Part shown: positions 1 through 13,046 of the stretch, piece by piece
How positions within the stretch are numbered: position 1 is the first letter of the stretch
Layout of the letters: every line of letters starts with the position of its first letter
NCBI GenBank assembly: GCA_949592205.1
Contig: CATIUR010000014.1
Location: forward strand, 1,488,001-1,552,000
Source: Helichrysum umbraculigerum
Taxonomy: Eukaryota > Streptophyta > Magnoliopsida > Asterales > Asteraceae
Reading direction: 5' to 3'
DNA length: 64,000 nt
Translations under genes and position numbers: made by a program
The notes under the pieces: model-generated
Databases searched by the model: none
Seen by the model: the letters and a program-made list of their open reading frames with translations, nothing else
Told to the model about the DNA's origin: nothing

Positions 1-1702
1 CAACCCTTGTGTTGACTAACCTGTAACAACACAGTCCAACATAGTTGACCTCTATATAACACAGTTACCAAATAGGTCACTTAACACTTAACACTTTAAC
101 ACTTTAACACAATTCACAATTCAACTTAACACATGAATAACACTTAACACTTGAAGTAACCACAATAGTGATCACTAAATTATAGTGAGAGATCAAAGTC
201 CACTCACCGACTACCATAGTCGCCCACTCAGTAGTCTAATATCACTGAGTCTTCTCCGTATCTGGAAATACAACAAAATACACAAGTCAGTTACTTGTAT
301 CAATGTGAAATACTATCACATAATGTAATCAAAATCTAAATAACTCAATCAAGTAATTACAACTCAATAATTAGTTAATCCAAATCATCAATCCATCACT
401 CCCATGGAATTGGTTATACTTGATTCAAGCATCCAACTTTTCAAATTATGACTTATAGTCATTTAACACAATTCAATCCAAGATTAATAATAACCAATTT
501 AACTTCACTAGTTCACCATCACTATCAAATTATGATCATATAATCACATCATCACATTGATCCAAATCAATTATAGTTAATCAATATAAGTAACCATCAA
601 CCTCATATATTAAGAATTCACAATTTATCTCTTTCATTATTCCATTACTAACTCATGATCATTATCATAATCATCTTAGCTTCAATGAATAAAACTTCAT
701 ATACTCACTCATCTTTCACTAATAACACTATAACAACCTTTCTTATTACCAATCAAGATGATTAACACCTAATCATTACACTTTCACCAAAATCCACTTG
801 AATTATAATTCACACAACTTGTGTAATTCACATATTAGGTTATATTAAAGCTACTAACACTCTTATTAACACTTATTAACACCATTTCAACTAATATCAA
901 GCTTTAGTTTATGATTAATACCATTAACCCATCAAAACCCCATGAACTCATCAAATCATTTTATCACCTTCTTCATTTCTAACTTAGGGTTTACATTATA
1001 ATCATCATTAAATCATCAACTAACAAGAATTTAATCACTACAACTTTAAATTTTCGGATTATAATCAATAACCCATCAAAATCATCAAAAACTTAAGAAC
1101 CAATATTAATTTACAAACTTAAGCTTGAATCTAGCTAGATATCAACAACAATAAGCTTAACTAACATCAATTTCACACAATCAAAGCTTAAATTCGAATT
1201 ATCACCAAGAACATCAAAACCCCCAAATTCTAGGGTTCTTAAATCAAAGATTTGAGACTTACAAGATGAAAAGAAGAATTAGAAGATGTTAATCTTCACA
1301 CTAGAAGCTTGAATCCGAATTTTGTAGCTCCAATTTGATTATTTCTTCATGTTTTTGATTTAGGTTTAGGTGTATGTGTGTGTGTATATGTTAATACGTA
1401 CGTATGTATGTATATGTGGGAATAAAACCCGATCCATCATATATAATATACCATATAGGTGTTAATTTTCATTCCCCGTATTTATTATTGTCTGGAACTT
1501 AAAAATCATTTGCGAGGAAAACTATTTTATTTTACCGTCAACTAAATAAATTTAAAACAATCAATATTTCACTAGCCACAATATTTCCTGAGGCTTATTG
1601 ACCTATTAATTTTACAATCAAACACATATAACAATTTTTAAATCGCATTTAAAATTTTCAAAAAATACCTATTACTTCTAGGCCCAATTTGAGGATGTTA
1701 CA
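1..1702 (-). repeat. 3' LTR of the LARD, partial
   Basis: It ends at 1702 in GTTACA on the plus strand (minus-strand LTR start TGTAACATCC). The rest of the LTR, about 546 bp by comparison with the right copy, lies beyond position 1. Confidence 0.88.
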
Positions 1703-1720
1703 AATCTCTCCCCCTTAAAG
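1703..1720 (-). other. Polypurine tract of the LARD
   Basis: On the minus strand an AAGGGGGAGAGATT-type purine run lies directly before the LTR start, preceded by the GAAATCTC block often seen before 3' LTRs of plant Ty3 elements. It would prime plus-strand DNA synthesis. Confidence 0.75.
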
Positions 1721-4700
1721 AGATTTCGTCCTCGAAATCTAATCAACCTTGATTATTCCAAAGTACTTAATTACTTGACATCTCTCATTCCTTAAATGAG
1801 ATTCTACTAACACCATATTTCCAGTTTATTAATATTGCACTATTCATACTATTCTAACAACACAATTATTTATCACTATATGCACATAAAATGTGCACGC
1901 CATTTAAATCACTTATGCATATTATCTCTATGCATACACTTCACCACACACATCATATACTTACATATATTTATTTAGATATATATATTATTTCATCAAC
2001 TTACACATCACCAATGTGTATCATAATTAAATTCACCCAAACACATACATTGTGTCTTATACTCAATTTAACTTGCAATACTATACAACAATGTAATATT
2101 TATCACTTATAATAGTTACTTCCTTGAGCAACTCTTAATTAAATGCACACAATTTAAATTCTATCTACATACACATATCCGCATGTACATGTTTCTATTT
2201 CTTATCTCAACATATGAAATGTATCTAGATCATATTTTCATGCATACTATGATCACTTAAGGAAATTATTCCCAATTAATCACTTTAAACAGGTAATCAC
2301 TTGACGTAAGTGAATAACATCATCATGCACATAACATACTCTTAACACTAGAAACTAGCGACGTGCTAGAATCTTTAAAATAGATATATGATTTATACCC
2401 CTTTTAATAGCAAAACAATGATTATGAAAATCACACTACACCCAACAACAATGAAATTTAAATTTCAATTCATAACTAGCATTTGTGCTAATACCACATA
2501 TCACTAATGTATATGATAATCTTTTATTTAAAAGTATCTCAAACTCATATAACACTATTCACATATTAACAAGCAAAATACAAGTTAATTCTTCATGGTT
2601 AACACTATTATCACTTAATCACCAAGTCACTTAGTACCAATTCAAATTGGATAATTACCAAGTTTCTCCATCAACGGGTACATTGCCATTCAAGCGCAAT
2701 TACCACTCCATCAAAATGTGATAACCACACACACATTTTTCATCAACATTTCATTAATCAATCCTATCTCGTTAATCTCCATGGAAGATTATTTCATGTT
2801 TTATTCTCTTCTATATGCAACTTATCACATCACCTTGATATTATGCATATAATAACAATCAAATTTCATAAAATTCTCAATTAAAGATAATATAACTATC
2901 AATTTTTCACAGTTTCAATAAAAAGGCTCTCTCTCTATATATATTTATATATTTCTTTTATTAATAGGTAGTCCATTAGTACAATAACTTAATCTTTTAC
3001 TACCATATCGATTTAATCAATCATTGACTCTCTCTCTCTCTCTCTCTCTCATATATCAACATTGCAAACCTACCATTTTTAAAGTCTCATCAATTTCTCT
3101 GGTACTTGGTAGCCTCAATACTCCATGTGAAATGGCATAATATAAATACGTTGGCCAGACGTCGTCATATTATGTCAGTCACACTTTATTCTCAGGCCAC
3201 TTCATACCATTGATCTTTAAAGTAATTAACTTTTTACTCTCACATAATTCACAATGTTGAAATTAACAATTATCACACATATAGTAACACTTAAAATAGA
3301 TTTATGACCAAGTGTTAACTTGTTACTATTTTTTTTTTTTTATCACTTGAATGTGAAACTACTATTATAAAATTATACAGGTATAACAACTTAACCTGTT
3401 AACACTATTCTCATTATCTCATTAACATCTGTGTAAGTTTTAACACAACTAAATCAATTTAACACCCTCTCTACACAATTCAATATCACACATGAATAAA
3501 TACTTATCATGTTCTATATAACCCTTGACACCCAGTAATTTATTAATATTCCATGCAGTATTCACACAACTTCATCAATATATAATTCATGAATCGATTA
3601 ATAAATAACCTTCAATTTCTAGTTATCAAGCAAAAGTAAGCTCCTATAATACCCTTCAACTCTTACAAATACTTATTCAAGCAAATAAAGTATTTCACAT
3701 AATGTAATTAACATGATTACATAATCAATATTTATTTACCCTAACAAGCAACAATCAATAATACTCTTACTGGTATACTATGCAGTTAGTTAAACCGCTT
3801 ACAAACGATTCATACATAATAAAATGGGTGAACCTCTTAAAACAAGTTTTTACATTGCATAAAGTCACAGAAATGATCTCTGGGCTCAAAGAAACAAAAG
3901 CCCAATACAATTTATAAGTTAAAAGTCCGAAATAATGTCCGAAAAACAGTAAAACGCGATTTTCGGGCCCCAAACGACCCCGAAGTGCCGATAACTGACA
4001 GGGCTCATGGCAAAGCCATGAGCTTTGACCGTTGACCCGTTTTTGAGTTGACATGTAAATTTCGTCTTAATCGGACACAGAAATTTTCTAACGGAAATTC
4101 TACGTCGAACGTTACGACGAACGTCGAAATTTACGAATTTTCATATTAAATTCACTTAATATAACACATAATACAAGAAAAGTCTCAAAACAAGGGAATA
4201 CGTTCGTATTCAAGGGAATACATCCGTATTCATGGGAATACGTCCGTATTCATGGGAATACGTCCGTATTTACGGGAATACGCCGTATTCCCGCCAACAT
4301 TTTCAACCAGAAAGATTTTTAAGGAATACGCCCAAGGAATACGTCCGTATTCATGGGAATACGCCGGATTCAACATGCTGCAGCAACTCAGAAATTTTAG
4401 TGCAAAAACACGAAATTCAAACGCGCATATCTCCTAAACCGTAAAGAGTTAGACTCTGAAATTTTGCAGGCACCTTTATATAATCAAAATGCAACTTTCT
4501 ATTTTTCCACTTTTTCAATTTACACGTTTTACGAGAAAATGGACGTATGAGTCAATTTAGACCATTTTCGACCGTTTAGTTGACACGCCATATTCCAAAT
4601 GGCTAGGTTTTTGACTTCAACCCTTTGCTAACATGTTTCTACATATATTTATGACGTGTGGGCACCTTCATCATATACAAACACTCATTCTACATGATTT

Positions 4701-5900
4701 TGATACGTTGACCCGTTTAGGGGTCAAAATGGACAATTTCACCAATTTCATTCAAAATGACAACATTAACATTTTCAATCCACATTTTATCTATACTTAT
4801 GACTTTAAGTCACTTTAAAAGTTGTCATACACATACCACATCAAATTCTATACATTTTAACACTAAATGACCCATTTGGACACTTAAATGACCCGTTTGG
4901 GTTTACGACCATATGATCACCATTCCAACACTCAACCCACACTTCTCTGACTATTCCAAGTCAAACTAACCCACTTTCATCATTAGTTTCATATTATCAT
5001 CCTAGAACACCAAGTTCACAAAATTCAATCATATATGAACCAATTTGACTTTTCACAAACTTGTCACCGTACATTTAGACTCATTGACCACTTTGACTTT
5101 CTTACTACACTATTTACAATACACAGATCATAATTCACCCTAATCATGATCAATGCTAACCATTTAGACTTCTAGTCACATTCCTCACTTCATAGCATGG
5201 CATAGCATGACAATTATCAAGTTTGACACAATTACATTCAACATTGACCTTTCCAAGTCAATAGCATATATTTCAACAACTAGACACATTCTAAGTCACA
5301 CAATAACACAACTCCAAACTTATAAATGGATACACCCGCAACCCATTGCTTTCATCATAACAAGTCACACCAATTCAGATTATCATTTATCAAATAATTC
5401 CCTAGCAAGGACCTATAGTCACACCTTGCATTTATCAACTTATATTCACACACTTCATTTTCTCATTACACATACACCTAATTCCACATAACACAACAAT
5501 TATACATTAGTCATTCATGTATCTACACACAGTTTCAACTTCTTAATTACATACTAATAACTCTATCACCTTATTAGCAAGTAATAATCACCAACAATTC
5601 AATTTGCTTTACTAATAATCATAACATAGTAAAGTAAAACAATTGAAATTCCCCAAGTTTATCAGAAATTACCTGGCACATCTAGGCCCACAATTGTTGA
5701 GGATTGAGAATACCAATCGGTTCCTCACTATCCTCCGTCTCTGCACTCAAAACAACAATCTAACATGTTGTTATAGATTAGTTCACATTTAAAAATAACT
5801 TGCTCATCCAACCACTAATCCCACACCTCGGAATGTTTGACCACTATCACTAGGCTTGGGATTGAACAATTTAACCATTATTCAATTCGCCCAAACCTAT
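1721..5900 (-). other. Non-coding interior of the LARD
   Basis: AT-rich sequence of about 4.2 kb without recognisable genes. It contains a (TC)n run near 3027-3050 and the palindromic repeat cluster at 4194-4373. Short open frames such as 3767-4054 (minus) and 5207-5491 (plus) have no recognisable domain and are probably chance. Confidence 0.7.
4194..4373. repeat. Tandem palindromic 20-bp repeats (GAATACG-TC-CGTATTC)
   Basis: A 20-bp unit repeats five times from 4194 to 4293, with degenerate units at about 4322-4373. Each unit is a dyad of GAATACG and CGTATTC around a two-base centre, so each can fold alone or with its neighbours. Units differ at a few positions. Confidence 0.85.
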
Positions 5901-5913
5901 GCTCTGATACCAA
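5901..5913 (-). other. Primer-binding site (initiator tRNA-Met type) of the LARD
   Basis: On the minus strand this reads TTGGTATCAGAGC, the standard plant Ty3 site complementary to the 3' end of initiator tRNA-Met. It lies two bases from the inferred LTR end and fixes the element orientation. Confidence 0.85.
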
Positions 5914-5915
5914 CT

Positions 5916-5939
5916 TATAACGCCCCAAAATTTACAACT

Positions 5940-5977
<38 letters not shown>

Positions 5978-8163
5978 AGCTCAAGTCCCAAAACATATAT
6001 ATACATAAAATGACATGTCGTCATCTTCCATTACCTAAGTTCTAAGTATTGATTATTAACGTTTACAAAACAATCCTTTATATCCTGGGCATTATATAAT
6101 CAAACATTTTAAACTGTATTAAATAATAATCAGAGTAATCCTAGTCAAACATTCTTCAGTTACTCCTTGACCCGCCCATGACAATAGATATTAACCTGCA
6201 AGGAGTAAACAACGAGGGATTAGCACGAAGCTAAGTGAGTTAACTCATCACTAACGTACAATACAACTTAGTTTAACACCATGAGTTCACCACATTAACA
6301 CTTTGACTCAACATCACCAGAGGATCGGTGGCCCTTGTGGCGCCCTCAGCCGCGGTGGCCCACCAAGCGACACTTACACCAACTGCAGGCCAATACAGTG
6401 GTTAACCGATAACTGTTTGTTACCTTTAGTCAACACAAGCCTTACTTACAACGAATGTTCACAACCCTTGTGTTGACTAACCTGTAACAACACAGTCCAA
6501 CATAGTTGACCTCTATATAACACAGTTACCAAATAGGTCACTTAACACTTAACACTTTAACACTTTAACACAATTCACAATTCAACTTAACACATGAATA
6601 ACACTTAACACTTGAAGTAACCACAATAGTGATCACTAAATTATAGTGAGAGATCAAAGTCCACTCACCGACTACCATAGTCGCCCACTCAGTAGTCTAA
6701 TATCACTGAGTCTTCTCCGTATCTGGAAATACAACAAAATACACAAGTCAGTTACTTGTATCAATGTGAAATACTATCACATAATGTAATCAAAATCTAA
6801 ATAACTCAATCAAGTAATTACAACTCAATAATTAGTTAATCCAAATCATCAATCCATCACTCCCATGGAATTGGTTATACTTGATTCAAGCATCCAACTT
6901 TTCAAATTATGACTTATAGTCATTTAACACAATTCAATCCAAGATTAATAATAACCAATTTAACTTCACTAGTTCACCATCACTATCAAATTATGATCAT
7001 ATAATCACATCATCACATTGATCCAAATCAATTATAGTTAATCAATATAAGTAACCATCAACCTCATATATTAAGAATTCACAATTTATCTCTTTCATTA
7101 TTCCATTACTAACTCATGATCATTATCATAATCATCTTAGCTTCAATGAATAAAACTTCATATACTCACTCATCTTTCACTAATAACACTATAACAACCT
7201 TTCTTATTACCAATCAAGATGATTAACACCTAATCATTACACTTTCACCAAAATCCACTTGAATTATAATTCACACAACTTGTGTAATTCACATATTAGG
7301 TTATATTAAAGCTACTAACACTCTTATTAACACTTATTAACACCATTTCAACTAATATCAAGCTTTAGTTTATGATTAATACCATTAACCCATCAAAACC
7401 CCATGAACTCATCAAATCATTTTATCACCTTCTTCATTTCTAACTTAGGGTTTACATTATAATCATCATTAAATCATCAACTAACAAGAATTTAATCACT
7501 ACAACTTTAAATTTTCGGATTATAATCAATAACCCATCAAAATCATCAAAAACTTAAGAACCAATATTAATTTACAAACTTAAGCTTGAATCTAGCTAGA
7601 TATCAACAACAATAAGCTTAACTAACATCAATTTCACACAATCAAAGCTTAAATTCGAATTATCACCAAGAACATCAAAACCCCCAAATTCTAGGGTTCT
7701 TAAATCAAAGATTTGAGACTTACAAGATGAAAAGAAGAATTAGAAGATGTTAATCTTCACACTAGAAGCTTGAATCCGAATTTTGTAGCTCCAATTTGAT
7801 TATTTCTTCATGTTTTTGATTTAGGTTTAGGTGTATGTGTGTGTGTATATGTTAATACGTACGTATGTATGTATATGTGGGAATAAAACCCGATCCATCA
7901 TATATAATATACCATATAGGTGTTAATTTTCATTCCCCGTATTTATTATTGTCTGGAACTTAAAAATCATTTGCGAGGAAAACTATTTTATTTTACCGTC
8001 AACTAAATAAATTTAAAACAATCAATATTTCACTAGCCACAATATTTCCTGAGGCTTATTGACCTATTAATTTTACAATCAAACACATATAACAATTTTT
8101 AAATCGCATTTAAAATTTTCAAAAAATACCTATTACTTCTAGGCCCAATTTGAGGATGTTACA
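5916..8163 (-). repeat. 5' LTR of the LARD
   Basis: About 2.25 kb. On the minus strand it starts TGTAACATCC and ends GGGGCGTTATA, so the 3' terminus looks like TA rather than CA. A T-run sits at about 5941-5968. The block near 6315-6410, with a GGTGGCCC motif and a short ACTG/CAGT dyad, is also present in the LTR of element 4 near 50285-50380. Confidence 0.85.
6196..6668 (-). other. Predicted leader intron inside the LARD LTR
   Basis: On the minus strand a GTGAGT donor at 6668 and an acceptor ending CTCCTTGCAG at 6196 bracket 473 bp. Equivalent donor/acceptor pairs occur in the other LTR families here. Prediction from consensus only. Confidence 0.4.
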
Positions 8164-8345
8164 AAAAACATCTCAAAAGAGCATGACAGACCCACCAAAA
8201 AATGTTTAGAAAATAGAAAACAGAGTGAAAAAAAATAATAAGTTGTAGCTAGCAAGGCTCGAACCCTAATCCCATGTGGAGAGGTAAAAGCCTCTACCAC
8301 TTTGACCACACCAACCTAATGATTCTATGATGCAAAACCTTTTAT
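8164..8345 (-). repeat. tRNA-derived SINE-like sequence
   Basis: On the minus strand an A-box-like GTCAAAGTGGTAGAGG and, about 35 nt on, a B-box-like GGGTTCGAGCC (8255-8265) have the spacing of a pol III internal promoter. The fold is not a clean tRNA cloverleaf, so a tRNA-derived SINE or relic is more likely than a tRNA gene. The 3' part runs into the LARD insertion point, so the tail is not defined. Confidence 0.45.
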
Positions 8346-8690
8346 TTAAACAATTAAAACATGGAGCTGGGTGGTTGCTTGGCTACACAGCAGCGTGCCA
8401 CGCGTTTGACGTTGGGATGGTTTGGGGGAAGGCGACAAAAGGGGATTTTGTATACTAAGAAGATATTTGCAATTCACAATTCAATTGTAAATGTGGGGAC
8501 TTGAACAATTTTTGAAGTTATTAAATTGACAATAACATAAAATGTGTTTTGTTGGATTTTAACTTCCCGTGATCACATGGATTTTATTAAGAAATATTTA
8601 TAAAATTAGTTGATATATTTTATAATAAATATATTAATAAGTTTTATGTATGAAATGATGTTTTATTATGTTTTGTATGCTATTTACTAA
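8346..8690. other. Intergenic, no feature recognised
   Basis: AT-rich sequence between the SINE-like patch and the Mutator-like element. Its last nine bases (8682-8690, ATTTACTAA) are the left target-site duplication of that element. Confidence 0.6.
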
Positions 8691-10128
8691 GGGTCCAGAT
8701 CAGAGGAGCACAGGAACCAGGGTGGAGGGACCTTTTTGCAATTTCAACAAATTTGTAAAAAGGATGAGGGACTTTTTTGCAATTTTGACTAAGTTATAGG
8801 TTCATTTGTAAAATTTTGTGAAAAAAAATTCTTTAAAAAATTGTTCAATCATACAACTATTCAAAATGCAAGATTCAGTCAAAAAGTAATAAAAAAACGT
8901 AAGATGCAGTGATAAATATATAAGATACAGTAACAAATGTAAAAAGACGCAATAACAATAAAAATACATTATGCAGTAACAAAATGTACAAGATGATGTA
9001 AACAAATTAGTACTAATTTTCTAAATTATACATAAGATGCAGTAAAAAAAATACATATGATGCTAAAAATATACATATGATTTAGATCAAATATTACTAT
9101 GAGTACTTAAAAGTACGATGTAGTAAAATGTTAAATTATACATAAGATGCAGTCAGTAAAAACTACTCATAGTTTTTTTTAGATCTAAAAGGTACGATGC
9201 AGTAGGGAAAAACATACGATGTAGTAATGTATGATGCAGTAGAATCAATGTGTGATACAGTAGAATGTTTTTAAATTCAAACATAAAATCAAATATTTAC
9301 AACACATAAAAATGCTAAAAAATTAGAAGATGCAGTAACATTATACAAGATGCGGTAAATAATAATCAACAAAAATTTACATTAGTTGCATTTAAAGATG
9401 CAGGAACGTAAGATGCGGTTGAAAAATGTAAGATGCAGGGAAAAATGTACGATGCAGTCAGATCTAAAAAGTAGATCTAGATCTAAAAAGTAGATCTACT
9501 TTTCAGATCTACTTTTTAGATCTAGATTTACGAATTTTCAGATCTAGATCTATATCTATATAGTGGTGGTGGTTTAGCGGCGTTGGTGGTGGTAAATGGT
9601 GGTGACGTTGGAGCGACGACGGAGGCGGTGAGCGGCGACGGTGATGGTGAGCGGTGACGGTGGCGGTGAGCGACGAGAGGAGATGGAGAAACGACCACGG
9701 TTTGGTTACGTCCGGTGGAGGCCGGTTCACCAAACGTGGTGGTTCGTATATCAACTCTCCGGCCACAAAACTCGCACTCGTTGTCTCTGCTTTTTTCCGA
9801 TCACGAAGACGGTGACAGTAGTGGTGGTGGCGGCGGATCTACGGTGATGGTGGTGGAGCTGCGACGGTGACGGATGTTGTGGACGGTTGTGGTGGTCGAC
9901 GATAGTAATGGTGGTGGTGGTGGTGGTGGTGGTGGTGTAAGTGTTTGTTGTGTGAAAAGAGATAGAGAGAGAGAGAGAGATAGAGCGTGTATGTGTTAAA
10001 GAGAGAGAGTTTATGTTGGTTTTGTGAGGATGAATGAGTTACCCCTATCTTATTTTTACTTAAATTGCAAATTGGTCCTTGTTCCCTCTGTTCCCTTCAA
10101 AATGTGGGTTCTCCTCTGATCTGGAACC
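8691..10128. mobile_element. Non-autonomous Mutator-like element (MULE)
   Basis: The left end GGGTCCAGATCAGAGGAG and the right end CTCCTCTGATCTGGAACC are inverted repeats differing at one or two positions, and the next approximately 35 bp are loosely inverted too. The element is flanked by perfect 9-bp duplications, ATTTACTAA at 8682-8690 and 10129-10137; 9 bp is the hallmark length for Mutator insertions. The 1438-bp interior lacks a transposase. It holds a degenerate GATGCAGT repeat, inverted AGATCT-rich sequence (9460-9560) and a GC-rich GGT/GCG stretch (9560-9940) unlike its surroundings, possibly captured host DNA. No frame there gives a recognisable protein. Confidence 0.85.
8860..9465. 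repeat. Degenerate tandem repeats of AAGATGCAGTAA type
   Basis: The core GATGCAGT (variants GATGTAGT, GATGCGGT, GATACAGT) recurs more than 15 times at irregular spacing of about 15-40 bp inside the MULE. It looks like expanded subterminal repeat of the transposon. Confidence 0.7.
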
Positions 10129-10137
10129 ATTTACTAA

Positions 10138-12721
10138 TTCAATTATGTAATTGCCATTGCGAATAAAATATAATAAGACAAAAGTTAACGGTATGTATTC
10201 AAATTAAGTAATGATCAGTATGTATTCAAATTAAGTAATGATCTGAAGTAGAATAACATAACATAGTAAATTAAATTCTATATATATATTACCGGCGGTT
10301 AGTGTAACCGCTCTCCATTAACTTTCAATCTCAACCGTTGGATCTGGAGACTTTCAATCCTAGCCGTCTATGATTAGCAATTTCAGTTACAGGAAGTTAT
10401 CTGACGGTTTTTGGAAGTTATCGGATGGTTTTTCTACTTTCTTTAAAGGTAAATATTTTTCAAACGGTTATTCAAAAAATTATAAAAATTATACTATAAA
10501 AATCAACATGTTTTTCTCTTCGATTAGATATTTTACATGATATATTTTCGACAATTGCTTTTGTAAGTCCCTAGTTCTTAGGATCGATAACTTCGTTATC
10601 TGTAGGTATTAAGGTGCGGAATCCCTCAATATGGTGTTATCTTACTAACAACGAATAAGTTCGCGTTTTAGGTTTACTAATACTTAGCTTTAAACGTATG
10701 AACGTCAAAGCCTAGCCGTTAGGTTATTTTCTCTGGATATGAATTCGCAGGTTTAAAGTATTTCGCAAAAGTGTTAAAAGTTATGTTTTTTCACGGATTG
10801 AAAAAACCTTATATATTTCGTCTCAACTCGCAGCCGCTGGGCCTGCGAGTTGACTCGACTCGTTCTGTAAGCCCAAGCCCACATTGCTTCGGCTCGTTAC
10901 CTATTGATGTCCACGAGTTCAATTCATATCTCGCTGCTCAACTCGCAGTGACTTGAGAACTCGACTCGCATCAAATGTATATATTTATTTCGTATTTAAT
11001 TATTCGTCTAACTTAACAAAATAACATGTTTAACGAATATTACTAACAAAACAAATATTTATTTACAAATCTAAACCAATTGTACAAACATGATAATAAT
11101 TACACCAGTCCTATTTCAAGCTAGATCTGTTGTCACAATCTATGTCCCAACATCTTTTTTCGTTTTTTGGTGAGTTTTTTCGTTGTTTGTGTCGGTTTTT
11201 TCACATTCTTTAACTTTGAAAATCTAAAAAACGATATGTCAAAAATCTATGGAAATTATACTACAGAACTCAACATTTTTTTCTCTTCAATTAGACATAT
11301 CACACGATATACTTTTGACAAAAATAAAACATCATTTTTCCTCTTCGATTATAAATCTCCCAATATATACTTTTGATAAAAAAAAAAAAAAACCCTTTTT
11401 TGGTGTTTTTTTGTTTCTTGTGTCAATTTTCTCACTAAATATATGTGTGTGTGTGTTACCACCGGGTAGCATAACCACTCTCTGTTAACTTTCAATCTGA
11501 ACCATTCTCCCTCATCGTCGTCTCTCTCACAGCCGCCTCCCTCGCTATCGTTCTCCATCATCGTCCTTCTCTAAATTCAGTTATGGGAAGTTGTATGATG
11601 GTTTTTCTACTTTCTTTAAAGGTAAATATTTTACAAACGGTTATTCAAAAAATTATAAAGATTACATCATAAAAATCAGCATTATTTTTCTCTTCGATTA
11701 GACATCTGACATGATATACTTTCGACAATTTTTTTTTGGTTTTTTTGTGAGTTTTTTTGTTGCTTGTGTCGGCGTTTTCACATTTTTTAACATTGAAAAT
11801 CTCAAAAACGGTATGTCAAAAATCTATAAAAGTTGCACCATAAAAATCATCATTTTTCTTTTTTCGATTTCTAACATGATATATATTCGACGATTTTTTT
11901 TTAAGTTTTTGTGGGTTTTGAAAATCACACACTAGATTATCACATGTGATACCAACTTTTTCACATGCGATAATAACGAGTATCACTTGCATAACATGTG
12001 ATACTTATTCTACAATTTGTAGAATCTATCATACAAAATATATCGATAAAAGTATAACATATGAGATGTATAATCTATTTAATTTTTAAAAATATGAGGA
12101 AAAAGTAAGGTTCGATAAAAATGAATTGATGAGAGTGATTCTTAAATACTCAACAAATTTTATATTCTTAGTTGAAATCAACTTATTTAACTAATATACC
12201 TTACTATCTTATTAAATTTTTATAGCAACGTACAATAAACTACTAAAGTCTTAGGCAAACTTAGAAATGACATTGATTATACTCTGTTTACTAAGATAGG
12301 CTAAAAATTAAAAACATATTCATTTGCACCACAGTTGAAAAAATGCAAGTTTGTAATTTTGTTCAACGATAGTCCAAAATGGACTACTGGTGAACAAAAC
12401 TTTCCGAAAATAAATTATTTAAACAGTCCATTTTGGACTATCGTTGAACAAAATTGAAAACCATAGGGACGATTTAAATAATTTTTGGAAGTGAGGGACG
12501 ACGTATGGATAAAATTGAAAACCACATGGACGATTTAAATAATTTACTCTTTTTTTTTCTTTTCCTTCTATATATATTATTTTCACTATTACACTTTTAT
12601 GTTTTTTACAAAATTCAATCTGAAATGTTACTATGCGTATTTAAATAGAACTACCAACTATTTACCCAAAGTTTATATATGGCTGCCAGTAGATTTAGGC
12701 AACGCCCGGGTATTATACTAG
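10138..12721. repeat. Repeat-derived region with diverged direct repeats and a Helitron-like 3' end
   Basis: Two diverged copies of one module, about 10290-10560 and 11450-11720, share the order GTAACC/CTCT, TTAACTTTCAATCT, TTTTTCTACTTTCTTTAAAGG, then a TTCTCTTCGATTAGA block. That last block also occurs near 11240, 11800, 13500, 13740 and 48700, so it marks a dispersed foldback family. The region stops at 12721 in a GCCCGGGTATTATACTAG terminus followed by T, which resembles a Helitron end (CTAG, insertion before T). A matching 5' TC end is not certain. An inverted repeat around CAAAATGGACTA / TAGTCCATTTTGG-type arms lies at about 12360-12455. I see no gene. Confidence 0.5.
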
Positions 12722-13046
12722 TTGTAAGTGTTACGGAGCATATTTGGTAACAAACTTATTTGATATATAAATTTATAAAAAGTTAAAATTTTAAACTTCT
12801 AAAAGAAAAATTACATTCATGATTATTAAAATATCAATTTAGTGTGTATGCTTTATATTAATAATATAATTTGATATATAAATTTATAAAAAGTTAGTTG
12901 CAAAAAGTATGCTAGATAGATGTTAATCAAATGCAAGATAAAGTTAATTGATTCTTATTATATGCTCGTCGTAATTTTATTTTTATTTTAATGGTTATAA
13001 ATATAATATATTAATATATTTAAGATAGAATTGGATCTAATGCAAA
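12722..13046. other. AT-rich intergenic, nothing recognised
   Basis: About 320 bp without convincing reading frames or terminal repeats. A 25-bp phrase (TTTGATATATAAATTTATAAAAAGTTA) type occurs twice, near 12757 and 12869, a local direct repeat. Confidence 0.5.

Larger units (their letters stand above)
1..8163 (-). mobile_element. Non-autonomous LTR retrotransposon (LARD), left end cut by the window
   Basis: Positions 1-1702 repeat 6462-8163 with a constant offset of 6461 and no difference in any segment I compared, so these are two LTRs of one recent insertion. A primer-binding site adjoins the right LTR and a polypurine tract adjoins the left LTR, which puts the element on the minus strand (5' LTR on the right). 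The 4.2 kb interior has no gag or pol reading frame; the longest frames are under 100 codons and unlike any retroelement protein. A large-LTR element with a long non-coding interior fits the LARD class, which depends on proteins from other elements. Its LTR resembles that of element 4 at 49878-51859, a likely partner family. The TSD cannot be checked because the left end is outside the window. Confidence 0.85.

Noticed and set aside
9509..9847. Frames on both strands in the GC-rich part of the MULE
   Set aside because: Low-complexity GGT/GCG sequence gives open frames in many phases; no domain seen.
10771..10956. 61-codon frame with CTCGCAG/CTGCGAG palindrome
   Set aside because: No domain or splice context; it falls in repeat-derived DNA.
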